Below are positions 8,450 to 15,859 of a stretch of 21,196 bases of DNA, piece after piece (position 1 is the stretch's first letter; every line of letters starts with the position of its first letter). The DNA is from JBKECY01 sp047975025 (GTDB lineage: Bacteria; Bacillota; Clostridia; Lachnospirales; Lachnospiraceae): contig JBKECY010000008.1 of assembly GCA_047975025.1 (NCBI GenBank), forward strand, positions 1-21,196. The letters are read 5' to 3'. Under the pieces are notes generated by a model. The model ran no database searches. It was not told the DNA's origin and saw only the letters and a program-made list of their open reading frames with translations. The position numbers and the translations under genes are program-made.

Positions 8450-8457
8450 GCTATAAT
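8429..8457 (+). promoter_or_regulatory. Predicted internal promoter ahead of GlfT2-like gene A
   Basis: TTGCAA (8429-8434), a 17-bp spacer, then a perfect TATAAT (8452-8457). It lies in a 172-bp gap (8399-8570), the longest inside the glycan operon, and would give a leader of about 107 nt. It lets the downstream eight genes be expressed independently of the priming transferase. Confidence 0.7.
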
Positions 8458-8482
8458 ATTTCAGAGTATGATAATATGAATC

Positions 8483-8518
8483 TATCCGCACAGGTTATGG
8501 ACAATAGTCTGTGCGATA
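8483..8518 (+). repeat. Leader hairpin upstream of GlfT2-like gene A
   Basis: CGCACAG (8487-8493) pairs with CTGTGCG (8509-8515). Skipping one bulged C (8486), three further A/T pairs extend the stem to 8483-8518, with a 15-nt loop. It lies in the predicted untranslated leader between the promoter and the start at 8571. No U-run follows, so it is not an obvious terminator. It could stabilise the RNA or bind a regulator. Function is unproven. Confidence 0.4.
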
Positions 8519-8570
8519 TATTGTGTCTTGTAGGCAGTTTAGTCCGGTGTAAGGAAAGGATAAAAATAAA

Positions 8571-10382
8571 ATGATTCTTCAAAACCTTCAATATCCAGAT
8601 ATAATGGCAAATGAAACGAAGCTGTACTTTCGATATCAATCGCAGCAGGCACGTATGGATGCGGTGCAAAAGACGATGACTGTTAAGCCGGGCGGTGAAG
8701 TGAAAGCAGATACTTATTTCAATTTCTTTTCTTATGAAAAGTGGATGAAATATACCTCGTTAGGCAACGTTTCACTAACTATGACTCTGCAGGGCTGCTG
8801 CGATGTCATCTTGACACGAGTCGAGTTACATGCAGATGGATATGCAGAAGAGTATGTTCTTAAATCTGTAAGAATCGATGAAGAAACTCCTGTGGATGTC
8901 ACATTTGACTATCCGTCCTGCCCTGTCAAGGGCCTTCTTGCCTTTAAAATCCGGGCTCTTACTCCGACAACTATGACAGGCGGTGCTTACTGTTCTGATG
9001 TGGATGAGCAAAGTCTGGAAGATGTAAATATTGCGATTTGTATCTGTACGTACAGACGTGAAGATTATGTATATGCGAATATGAAGATGCTGCAGGATAC
9101 GATTTTCACTAAACCGGAGTCCATGCTGCATGGTCATTTGCGCGCCTATATTGCGGATAATGGACAGACACTTGATACACAAATGCTGCAGGAGGAAGCC
9201 ATCAAGGTATTCCCGAACTTAAACGGCGGTGGCGCCGCAGGCTTCACACGCGCCATGATGGAGGCAAATGCAGATAAGGACACCTATGGTCTGACACATT
9301 TCATCCTGATGGATGACGATCTCGTGTTCACACAGCAGTCTTTGGAACGAACTTATATGTTCCTGCGGTTCCTTAAGCCGGAATATCGCGACTGCATGCT
9401 GGGCGGTGCAATGCTGAAGCTCAATGAGCCATACAGACAGCACGCAGCCGGTGAGACCTGGGATGTGCATGCCGTTACATTTAATAAAGTAAATTATAAT
9501 ATGCGTAAGGTCAAAGATATCTTGAGAACGGAGCTTCTGGAGAGTACAAATCAGCTGGCATGGTGGTACTGCTGCTTCCCAATCAGTGAGCAAGTACCGA
9601 AGGATCTGGCTCTTCCAATCTTTTTCCAATACGATGATTTTGATTATAACCTGCGCCATCAGGAGCGTCCTAAGATCACGATGATCGGAATCTGCGTATG
9701 GCATGAGGCATTTGAGAAAAAGGAGTCGACTTCGAAGAATTACTATGCCCTTAGGAACAGCTCAATTATTGGTACGCTTCATGGCGGCCCCGCTTTCTCG
9801 GCTAAGCTGCTCAAAAGAAGGCTGATGCGCCATATTTTCTCATCGTTAGTGAAATACCAGTATAAGACGGCAGATTTGTATCTGCGTGCAGTAGGGGATT
9901 ATCTGCAGGGATTCTCCTGGCTTGCCGCTCAAAACCCGCAGGAATTAAATACTGAAATCATGAAAAGTGCATATCAGATGCAGGATATACAAAAGCTTCC
10001 CATGCGGTTTACATTTAAAGAGCTGAAGACGCAGCAGGTGTATGATTATGAGGGACGGCTGCGCCGTCTGTTCAGACGCCTTACGCTAAATGGCTGCATG
10101 CTGCCGGCCCGCGGTGATGTAATCGTACCGTCTTTAAATACGAATATTTCTTTCTTGTACCGCAAAAAACGTATTCTGTTCTATGATATCGACACACAAC
10201 GTGGTTATATAACTGAGAAGAACTGGAAAGAATCATTTCGTATCATGCGTGCGTTATTCGCCATGATGCGCAGCATCGACCGAAACTTTAATAAGACCGT
10301 AGAGCAGTATCACAACGATTATCCGCAGTATATTACGGAAGAGTTCTGGAGAAAATATCTGGGTCTGGAGGTAGAAAAATGA
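8571..10382 (+). CDS. GlfT2-like galactofuranosyltransferase A
   Basis: A 603-residue GT2-family protein with GlfT2-like architecture. An N-terminal beta-rich domain (about 15-145) precedes a GT-A domain starting at NIAICICTYRRED (153-165). NGGGAAGFTRAM (218-229) follows, then the metal/UDP-binding DDD (248-250), WWYCCFP (331-337), an acidic FFQYDDFDY (351-359), and CVWHEAFEKK (375-384) holding the family's conserved WH. The C-terminal helical region (about 400-603) is basic. Mycobacterial GlfT2 polymerises galactofuranose from UDP-Galf with the same DDD, acidic DD and WH elements. The presence of glf in this operon supports that donor. ATG 8571 follows AAGGAAAGGA. The end overlaps the next start (ATGA). 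It is paralogous to the gene at 15860, of identical length. Linkage and acceptor are unknown. Confidence 0.85.
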   Translation: MILQNLQYPDIMANETKLYFRYQSQQARMDAVQKTMTVKPGGEVKADTYFNFFSYEKWMKYTSLGNVSLTMTLQGCCDVILTRVELHADGYAEEYVLKSVRIDEETPVDVTFDYPSCPVKGLLAFKIRALTPTTMTGGAYCSDVDEQSLEDVNIAICICTYRREDYVYANMKMLQDTIFTKPESMLHGHLRAYIADNGQTLDTQMLQEEAIKVFPNLNGGGAAGFTRAMMEANADKDTYGLTHFILMDDDLVFTQQSLERTYMFLRFLKPEYRDCMLGGAMLKLNEPYRQHAAGETWDVHAVTFNKVNYNMRKVKDILRTELLESTNQLAWWYCCFPISEQVPKDLALPIFFQYDDFDYNLRHQERPKITMIGICVWHEAFEKKESTSKNYYALRNSSIIGTLHGGPAFSAKLLKRRLMRHIFSSLVKYQYKTADLYLRAVGDYLQGFSWLAAQNPQELNTEIMKSAYQMQDIQKLPMRFTFKELKTQQVYDYEGRLRRLFRRLTLNGCMLPARGDVIVPSLNTNISFLYRKKRILFYDIDTQRGYITEKNWKESFRIMRALFAMMRSIDRNFNKTVEQYHNDYPQYITEEFWRKYLGLEVEK

Positions 10383-13141
10383 CAGTAAACACAGTGAGTC
10401 AATTTGCCTGCACCGGTTGCGGTGCCTGTAAGAATATTTGTCCGGTGGATGCGATTACTATGTGTCTGGATGAGGCGGGGTTCTACAAACCGGTAATTGA
10501 TGAAAAATGTGTGGATTGTGGCAAATGTGTTGCCACCTGTCCTGTCCTTCATCCTGTGCATGACAATTACAAAAAACCTAGAAGTTTTGCGTATATGGCC
10601 AGTGATGAAGAACGTATGAGATCCAGCAGCGGCGGTGCTTTTGCCATGCTGGCTGAATTTGTGCTGGAGCAGGACGGATATGTCTGTGGTGCTGTTTTTT
10701 CAGAAGATTTACGAGAGGTACACCACGTTGTTTCGAAGGAGCGCGAGGTGTTTGAAGCGATGCGTGGGAGTAAATATCTGCAGTCAGATACCCGCGACTG
10801 CTTTTCAGAAATTAAAAAATTATTAAAAGAAGATCAGTATGTGCTGTTCTCAGGCTGTCCCTGTCAGGTGGCGGGGCTGAAATCTTTTCTGGGAGCCTCC
10901 TATGAAAAATTACTGACTGCGGATCTGATCTGTCATGGTGTACCAAGTGTAAAGGTATGGAGAAAGTTTCAGGATGCCGTAAGCGGAGATAAGACCATGA
11001 CCCGCTTTACATTCCGCGATAACTCAGTCCCCAAAGCCTGGCATGCTTCTACATATACAGCGACTTTTTCCGATGGCTCTACTGTGCGCCCTACCTCTGA
11101 CACCTATTTTTACAAGAGAGGGTTCTTACGGGGGATTTCGGTCAATGAGTCGTGCGGAAGCTGTGAATTCAGCAAGATACCACGTCAAGGAGATGTTACC
11201 ATAGGGGATTTCTGGGGCATTGAAGCTGCGTATAATGACGAGAAAGGGACAAGTGTTCTGGTTGCCAATACGCCCAAGGGGCTTGAAGCGGTGACGCGAC
11301 TCAGCGACAGGGGCGATTGTAAATTAAGTAAGGAATTCCCGCTGGAAGCAGCCAAGAAGAGGAATCCGGCCCTTTCAAGATCTTTGCATTTGAACAGAAA
11401 TCACAGGAGGTTTTTTATGAAACTAGACACTTTACCATATGCGAAACTGGTTGCTGACTGCCTTGCAAATGAATATGATATAGGTATTGTTGGTGTGTGG
11501 TACGGATTGAATTTTGGTTCAGTACTGACGTATTTTGCACTTGCCAAACTATATGAAGCGAATGGGAAATCCGTTTTGTTCCTGGAAAAACCAAAAGAAT
11601 TGTGGGGCGATGAATTCTACGATCCTGAAACAATTGCAAATAAATTTATCCGCAGCCGTTTTCCTGTGTCGAACCGTCATGATAATTATCCTACATGGAA
11701 GGGAATGAATAATATTTGCCGCTCCTTTATTGTAGGCTCAGATGTTGTCTGGAACCAGCAGGTGTGCCATTGTCACCATCACTTTTTCCTGGATTTTGTC
11801 AGCAGGAGAAGAGCCAGAATCTCCTTCGCCTCTTCCTTCGGAACGCGTTACAGAGCAGAGCCGGAATTTACGGAACAGGCAGGAAAATATCTGAAGGAAT
11901 TTGACTTTGTGTCAGTACGCGAGAGTGTCGGTGCCGATATTTGTCGTGAGCAGCTGGGGGTTACAGCTGAAAAAGTACTGGATCCGGTCTTTTTGGTGGA
12001 TCGAAATATCTTTTTAGAAGAGGCGCATAAGTCTACGCTGACAGACAAGAATTTTATTGCATCTTATTTTCTTCTGAAATATAAAGAGATTCCGGAGATA
12101 CTGCAGATGGCATCCTCGCATTTCAATCTGCCTGTCAAGCCGATCTTGGCAGCGAATCCTTTGGATAAAGACAGACAGCCGATGTACGATATGTTGACGG
12201 AAGAAGGCTATGAGTGCACGTTTGATATTGGAATCGAAGATTTCCTATATCATTTTTCAGAGTGTGAGTTCTTCGTCGGTAACTCATTTCATGGTCTGTG
12301 CTTTTCATTGATTTTCCAGAAGAACTTTGTCATCCTGCGTCCGAAGAATAATCCAAATAGCAACCGGGTGCTTGATTTAACGAAATCGCTTGGAATCCCG
12401 GAGCGTATCGTGATCTTTGACGGAACGGACAGCTGGAAGGACAAAGTGCAGACCTTACTGGAAACTCCGGTCGACTATGAGAGTATCAACGCCAGATTGG
12501 CAGAGCGCGTCCAATCTTCCAATGATTTCGTATCCCGTACACTGGAATTTATGGATGCAAGAGAGGTGTTTTCCCAGACAGAGCTGATTCCGCATTTGAA
12601 GGTGCTGCAGAAGGTAAAAGAAAAGTTCATCATCGGCATTGCCGTAAAGGATATTGTCGGTCATCATGTTTCGTTGTATCAAGATGCACTGCATGCGTTG
12701 GGACTGCAGGCTGATTATGTCAACAACAATGGCTGGAACGGCTATACAGCCTTGATTTCTCATGGAGAAGTACTTCATGAGAAGATGGCCGGTATTGGGG
12801 AAGATTCCGAGGTTACGCGGGAGCTTTCAGAGAATCTGACGGTCAAATTGCTGTCTTCGCCCTGCAATTCGCAGAATGTTGCCAGTATCTTGGTCAATGA
12901 AGTGGAGCATGCGGTCAATCGCCGGGGATTTAATATTGTTGTGATCGATCCGGTAACCAACCTCATTGTAAGCAGCGCAAGTTTTGACACACACATCGAC
13001 CCCAAAGAGGCGCCGGCTATGAACGGTCAGGATGGGGCGTCCATTCATAGCACTTCTTTGTTTTCCAAAGGACTTCAAAGTATTCGGCGGGATGGAATCG
13101 GAGGTACATGGGAAAAGGTCAAAAATTATCTGAAAAAATAA
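10379..13141 (+). CDS. Fusion: ferredoxin/FrhB-like, polysaccharide pyruvyl transferase, ILEI-like domain
   Basis: A 920-residue multidomain protein. Residues 11-54 hold two [4Fe-4S] motifs (C11-C14-C17-C21 and C44-C47-C50-C54). Residues 80-345 resemble the coenzyme F420 hydrogenase beta-subunit (FrhB) family, with SSGGAFAML, FSGCPCQVAGLKSFL (158-171), CGSC (259-262) and GDVTIGDFWG (271-280). Residues 367-700 form a polysaccharide pyruvyl transferase (GVWYGLNFGSVLTYFAL, IVGSDVVWNQ, FFVGNSFHGL). Residues about 775-880 resemble the ILEI/FAM3 domain (RRGFNIVVIDPVT, SSASFDTHID). The predicted role is adding pyruvate, or another modification, to the glycan. The redox part is unassigned: the FrhB name is a family label, and F420 itself is not implied. 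The start overlaps the previous stop by 4 bp (ATGA). A strong internal ribosome site precedes Met347. Confidence 0.88.
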   Translation: MTVNTVSQFACTGCGACKNICPVDAITMCLDEAGFYKPVIDEKCVDCGKCVATCPVLHPVHDNYKKPRSFAYMASDEERMRSSSGGAFAMLAEFVLEQDGYVCGAVFSEDLREVHHVVSKEREVFEAMRGSKYLQSDTRDCFSEIKKLLKEDQYVLFSGCPCQVAGLKSFLGASYEKLLTADLICHGVPSVKVWRKFQDAVSGDKTMTRFTFRDNSVPKAWHASTYTATFSDGSTVRPTSDTYFYKRGFLRGISVNESCGSCEFSKIPRQGDVTIGDFWGIEAAYNDEKGTSVLVANTPKGLEAVTRLSDRGDCKLSKEFPLEAAKKRNPALSRSLHLNRNHRRFFMKLDTLPYAKLVADCLANEYDIGIVGVWYGLNFGSVLTYFALAKLYEANGKSVLFLEKPKELWGDEFYDPETIANKFIRSRFPVSNRHDNYPTWKGMNNICRSFIVGSDVVWNQQVCHCHHHFFLDFVSRRRARISFASSFGTRYRAEPEFTEQAGKYLKEFDFVSVRESVGADICREQLGVTAEKVLDPVFLVDRNIFLEEAHKSTLTDKNFIASYFLLKYKEIPEILQMASSHFNLPVKPILAANPLDKDRQPMYDMLTEEGYECTFDIGIEDFLYHFSECEFFVGNSFHGLCFSLIFQKNFVILRPKNNPNSNRVLDLTKSLGIPERIVIFDGTDSWKDKVQTLLETPVDYESINARLAERVQSSNDFVSRTLEFMDAREVFSQTELIPHLKVLQKVKEKFIIGIAVKDIVGHHVSLYQDALHALGLQADYVNNNGWNGYTALISHGEVLHEKMAGIGEDSEVTRELSENLTVKLLSSPCNSQNVASILVNEVEHAVNRRGFNIVVIDPVTNLIVSSASFDTHIDPKEAPAMNGQDGASIHSTSLFSKGLQSIRRDGIGGTWEKVKNYLKK
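11405..11419 (+). promoter_or_regulatory. Internal ribosome site and ATG within the fusion gene
   Basis: AGGAGG (11405-11410), six T, then ATG (11417-11419), in frame with the 920-residue protein (Met347). It sits exactly at the border between the FrhB-like part and the pyruvyl transferase. Initiation here would make a separate 574-residue pyruvyl transferase/ILEI protein. The ribosome site is encoded by adjacent AGG AGG arginine codons. This could be a relic of two ancestral genes or a working second start. Confidence 0.5.
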
Positions 13142-13183
13142 TCGTGTGCAGTCCGGTGAATAAGGTGTTTGGGAGAAATCGTT

Positions 13184-14185
13184 ATGCAGAAAGTACTTTC
13201 TATTGTAATTCCAACATATAATATCGAAGCGTATCTTGGAAAGTGCCTGGATTCTTTTGTTGTAACATCGGTGCTGCCGGAGATCGAGGTTTTGGTAGTC
13301 AATGACGGATCTACGGATGGTTCTCTTGCAATTGCGCAGGAATATGAGAAGCGCTATCCGGATTCCATCCGGGTGATCGATAAGAAGAATGGCGGTCATG
13401 GTTCCACAATTAACACAGGGACGAAGGAAGCGGCCGGGCATTATTTTAAGGTGGTAGATGGGGATGACTGGGTTGACCGGGTTGCATTTGAAGAGCTGGT
13501 ACAGTTTCTAAAGAGCACCGAGGCGGACCTTGTGTCGAGTAATTATTACTGGGTCGACCACACAAGTGGGAAGAAGACAGTAGAACGGCGCACCCCTTTT
13601 ACAGGTGTTGCCTATGAGAAAGTCTATGCATTTGAAGAGATCAGCGGACATACCGTTATCAAAATGCATGCGCTGACGATTCGCACAGAGGTGCTGCGGC
13701 AAAATCCGTATTCGATTGATGAACATTGCTTTTATGTGGACATGGAGTATATTTTGTTTCCCATACCCTATGTAAAGACGGTGGTTTTTCTGGATTTATT
13801 TGTCTATATGTACCGCATTGGATTGGGAACACAGAGTATGAATCTCAAGAACATGCAGCGCAACAGAGCGCATTATGAAAAAGTGTTTTCACGTCTATTG
13901 GATTTTTACGAGATAAATCGAACAGAGCAGAGAGCAGAGTATATCCTGAACTACCTCGAACGCAATATCGCCACGATGGTCGGAGGATATTACAAAATCC
14001 TGATTAGCCTGCCGCTATCTGTCAAAGTAAAGCGGGAAATGCAGGAATTTGATCACATGCTGAAACAGCGTTTTCCGGCAATTTATCATGCTGTGACGAG
14101 CAGGCCTGTCAGATATCTTCGCAGAACCGCCTTTTTATTATATTATCCGCTACACTGTATATTAAAGATTAAAATGAGGACATGA
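13184..14185 (+). CDS. GT2-family glycosyltransferase
   Basis: A 333-residue GT-A fold enzyme. LSIVIPTYNIEAYL (5-18) is the donor-binding start, VVNDGSTDGS (38-47) follows, then NGGHGSTINTG (69-79) and FKVVDGDDW (88-96) with the metal-binding DGDD. The GHGSTIN-to-VDGDDW spacing is typical of a GT2 subgroup common in Bacillota surface-glycan loci. The C-terminal third (about 250-333) is basic with a hydrophobic patch near 315-330, suggesting membrane association. ATG 13184 is preferred over in-frame TTG 13169 because GGGAGA lies 7 nt upstream. It overlaps the ABC permease start by 4 bp (ATGA), tying its translation to export genes. Sugar specificity is unknown. Confidence 0.9.
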   Translation: MQKVLSIVIPTYNIEAYLGKCLDSFVVTSVLPEIEVLVVNDGSTDGSLAIAQEYEKRYPDSIRVIDKKNGGHGSTINTGTKEAAGHYFKVVDGDDWVDRVAFEELVQFLKSTEADLVSSNYYWVDHTSGKKTVERRTPFTGVAYEKVYAFEEISGHTVIKMHALTIRTEVLRQNPYSIDEHCFYVDMEYILFPIPYVKTVVFLDLFVYMYRIGLGTQSMNLKNMQRNRAHYEKVFSRLLDFYEINRTEQRAEYILNYLERNIATMVGGYYKILISLPLSVKVKREMQEFDHMLKQRFPAIYHAVTSRPVRYLRRTAFLLYYPLHCILKIKMRT

Positions 14186-14973
14186 GTATGCATTTGAAAG
14201 AAAGATTAACTGTATTTATGCGCTATAAGGATTTGTTACTGCAGCTTGTACAGCGGGACTTAAAGCTAAAATACAGAAGAAGTGTATTGGGCTATGTATG
14301 GAGCGTACTGAATCCGCTCTTAATCATGATTGTCATGACTGTTGTGCTTTCTACAATGTTTCAAAGAAATATTGAGAATTATCCGGTCTATTTGCTTACC
14401 GGACGTCTGATCTTTGGATTTGTTACGGATGCGACGAATCAGGCTATGAATTCGGTATCTGCGAATGCCAGCCTGATCAAAAAGACGTATGTGCCCAAGT
14501 ATATATTTACCTTAGGGAAAATCACCAGTGCCATGGTAGATTTCGTATTGTCGCTGGGAGCGCTCCTGATCGTAATGATCTTTACCGGAGCACCTTTTAC
14601 TCCTTACTTTTTCCTGTTTCCTGTGGTTGTTATTCAAGTGTTCTTGTTCTCCTGCGGACTTGGTTTCTTCCTGGCTCAGGCTGCGGTGTTCTTCAAAGAT
14701 GTACAATATATTTATAAAGCATTTACGACAGCCTGGATGTATGCAACGCCGCTTTTTTATCCAATCGAATCCTTACCTGAAAAGTTGCAGTTCGTTTTAA
14801 AAGTATTTAATCCGCTGTACTATTATGTGGCACAGTTCCGCGACTTGATTTATTTAGGAAGATTGCCGGGGCCCAGAGTATTCTGGGGCGGCTGGATCAT
14901 AGCATTTATATCTCTGGCAATCGGGCTTTTTGCATTTGCAAAATCCAAAGACAAATTTATTTTGTATATCTAA
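14182..14973 (+). CDS. wzm: ABC-2 polysaccharide export permease (Wzm/TagG-like)
   Basis: A 263-residue membrane protein with about six helices (roughly 43-60, 68-88, 112-135, 141-168, 180-196, 236-254). It carries the family's N-terminal amphipathic RDLKLKYRRSVLGYVWSVLNPLL region and the conserved YATPLFYP (187-194). With the ATPase encoded 68 bp downstream it would form a two-plus-two transporter that carries a lipid-linked glycan from the inner to the outer membrane face, as Wzm does for O-antigens and mycobacterial galactan, and TagG for wall teichoic acid. Two starts are close, ATG 14182 and ATG 14188. The first overlaps the upstream stop (ATGA). The symbol is used generically by family. 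Confidence 0.93.
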   Translation: MSMHLKERLTVFMRYKDLLLQLVQRDLKLKYRRSVLGYVWSVLNPLLIMIVMTVVLSTMFQRNIENYPVYLLTGRLIFGFVTDATNQAMNSVSANASLIKKTYVPKYIFTLGKITSAMVDFVLSLGALLIVMIFTGAPFTPYFFLFPVVVIQVFLFSCGLGFFLAQAAVFFKDVQYIYKAFTTAWMYATPLFYPIESLPEKLQFVLKVFNPLYYYVAQFRDLIYLGRLPGPRVFWGGWIIAFISLAIGLFAFAKSKDKFILYI

Positions 14974-15041
14974 GAGAAGCCGGCGAATGCTTTGTGTATA
15001 TTTGAAGTAAGTAATGCTTCTAAGGGTGAAAAGGTGAGTAC

Positions 15042-15830
15042 ATGTCTAAAAATGTAATTGAAGTAAAAGATTTGACGATTCGGTATAATAAAGCGAGTCA
15101 GAAAGTCGATAATCTAAAGGAATATATCATTAAAGCCATCCGTCATGAACTTCGGTATCAGGAATTTCTGGCGCTTCAGGATATTAATCTGACGGTGAAA
15201 AAAGGAGAAGCTTGGGGTATTATCGGCACCAATGGTTCAGGAAAATCCACACTTTTAAAAGTGATTAGTGGAATCATGAAACCATATAAAGGTACGGTTG
15301 ATATCAACGGAGCTATTTCTCCGCTGATTGAGCTGGGGGCTGGGTTTGATGGGAATCTGACTGCGCGGGAGAATATCTACCTGAATGGTACGGTTCTGGG
15401 GAACTCCACGAAGTTTATGAGGGAACATTTCGATGAAATCGTAGATTTCGCTGAACTGCATGCCTTCCTTGATTCACCGATCAAGAACTTTTCCTCCGGT
15501 ATGAAAGCCCGCTTAGGATTTGCGGTTGCGACCATGGTTAACCCGGATATTCTGATTGTAGATGAAATTCTTGCGGTCGGTGATTTTAAATTCAAGAAAA
15601 AATGCATGACCAGAATGGAAAAAATGCTGGAAGGCGGCACAACACTTCTCTATGTATCCCATCAGATAAAAAGTGTGAAGGTGCTGTGCGACCATGCAAT
15701 CTGGCTGGATAAGGGACAAATTGTCATGTCCGGAGATGTGGACACAGTATGTGATGCTTATATTGGTGAAGATGGTAAGACAGAAGGCTTATCCAAACTA
15801 GAGTCGTCTATTAATGAGGCTGTTTTGTAG
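15042..15830 (+). CDS. wzt: ABC polysaccharide export ATPase (Wzt-like, short form)
   Basis: A 262-residue ATPase of the polysaccharide/teichoic acid exporter class. Walker A GTNGSGKST (62-70), an ISPLIELGAGFDGNLTARENI stretch typical of the subfamily (92-112), signature FSSGMKARL (150-158), Walker B ILIVDE (170-175), and switch His207 in LYVSHQ are all intact. AAAAGGTGAG precedes ATG 15042. It stops right after the nucleotide-binding domain and lacks the C-terminal carbohydrate-binding domain of the long Wzt proteins that recognise a capped chain end. Export is therefore probably not gated by a terminal modification read by this protein, as with the short ATPases of mycobacterial galactan and streptococcal rhamnan export. 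It partners with the upstream permease. Confidence 0.95.
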   Translation: MSKNVIEVKDLTIRYNKASQKVDNLKEYIIKAIRHELRYQEFLALQDINLTVKKGEAWGIIGTNGSGKSTLLKVISGIMKPYKGTVDINGAISPLIELGAGFDGNLTARENIYLNGTVLGNSTKFMREHFDEIVDFAELHAFLDSPIKNFSSGMKARLGFAVATMVNPDILIVDEILAVGDFKFKKKCMTRMEKMLEGGTTLLYVSHQIKSVKVLCDHAIWLDKGQIVMSGDVDTVCDAYIGEDGKTEGLSKLESSINEAVL

Positions 15831-15859
15831 AACAGATCGCGCAGAGTTGAGGTATATGT

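Noticed and set aside
10379..11416. A true F420-dependent hydrogenase subunit
   Set aside because: Only family resemblance to FrhB. No other hydrogenase or F420 genes occur here, and the context is glycan synthesis.
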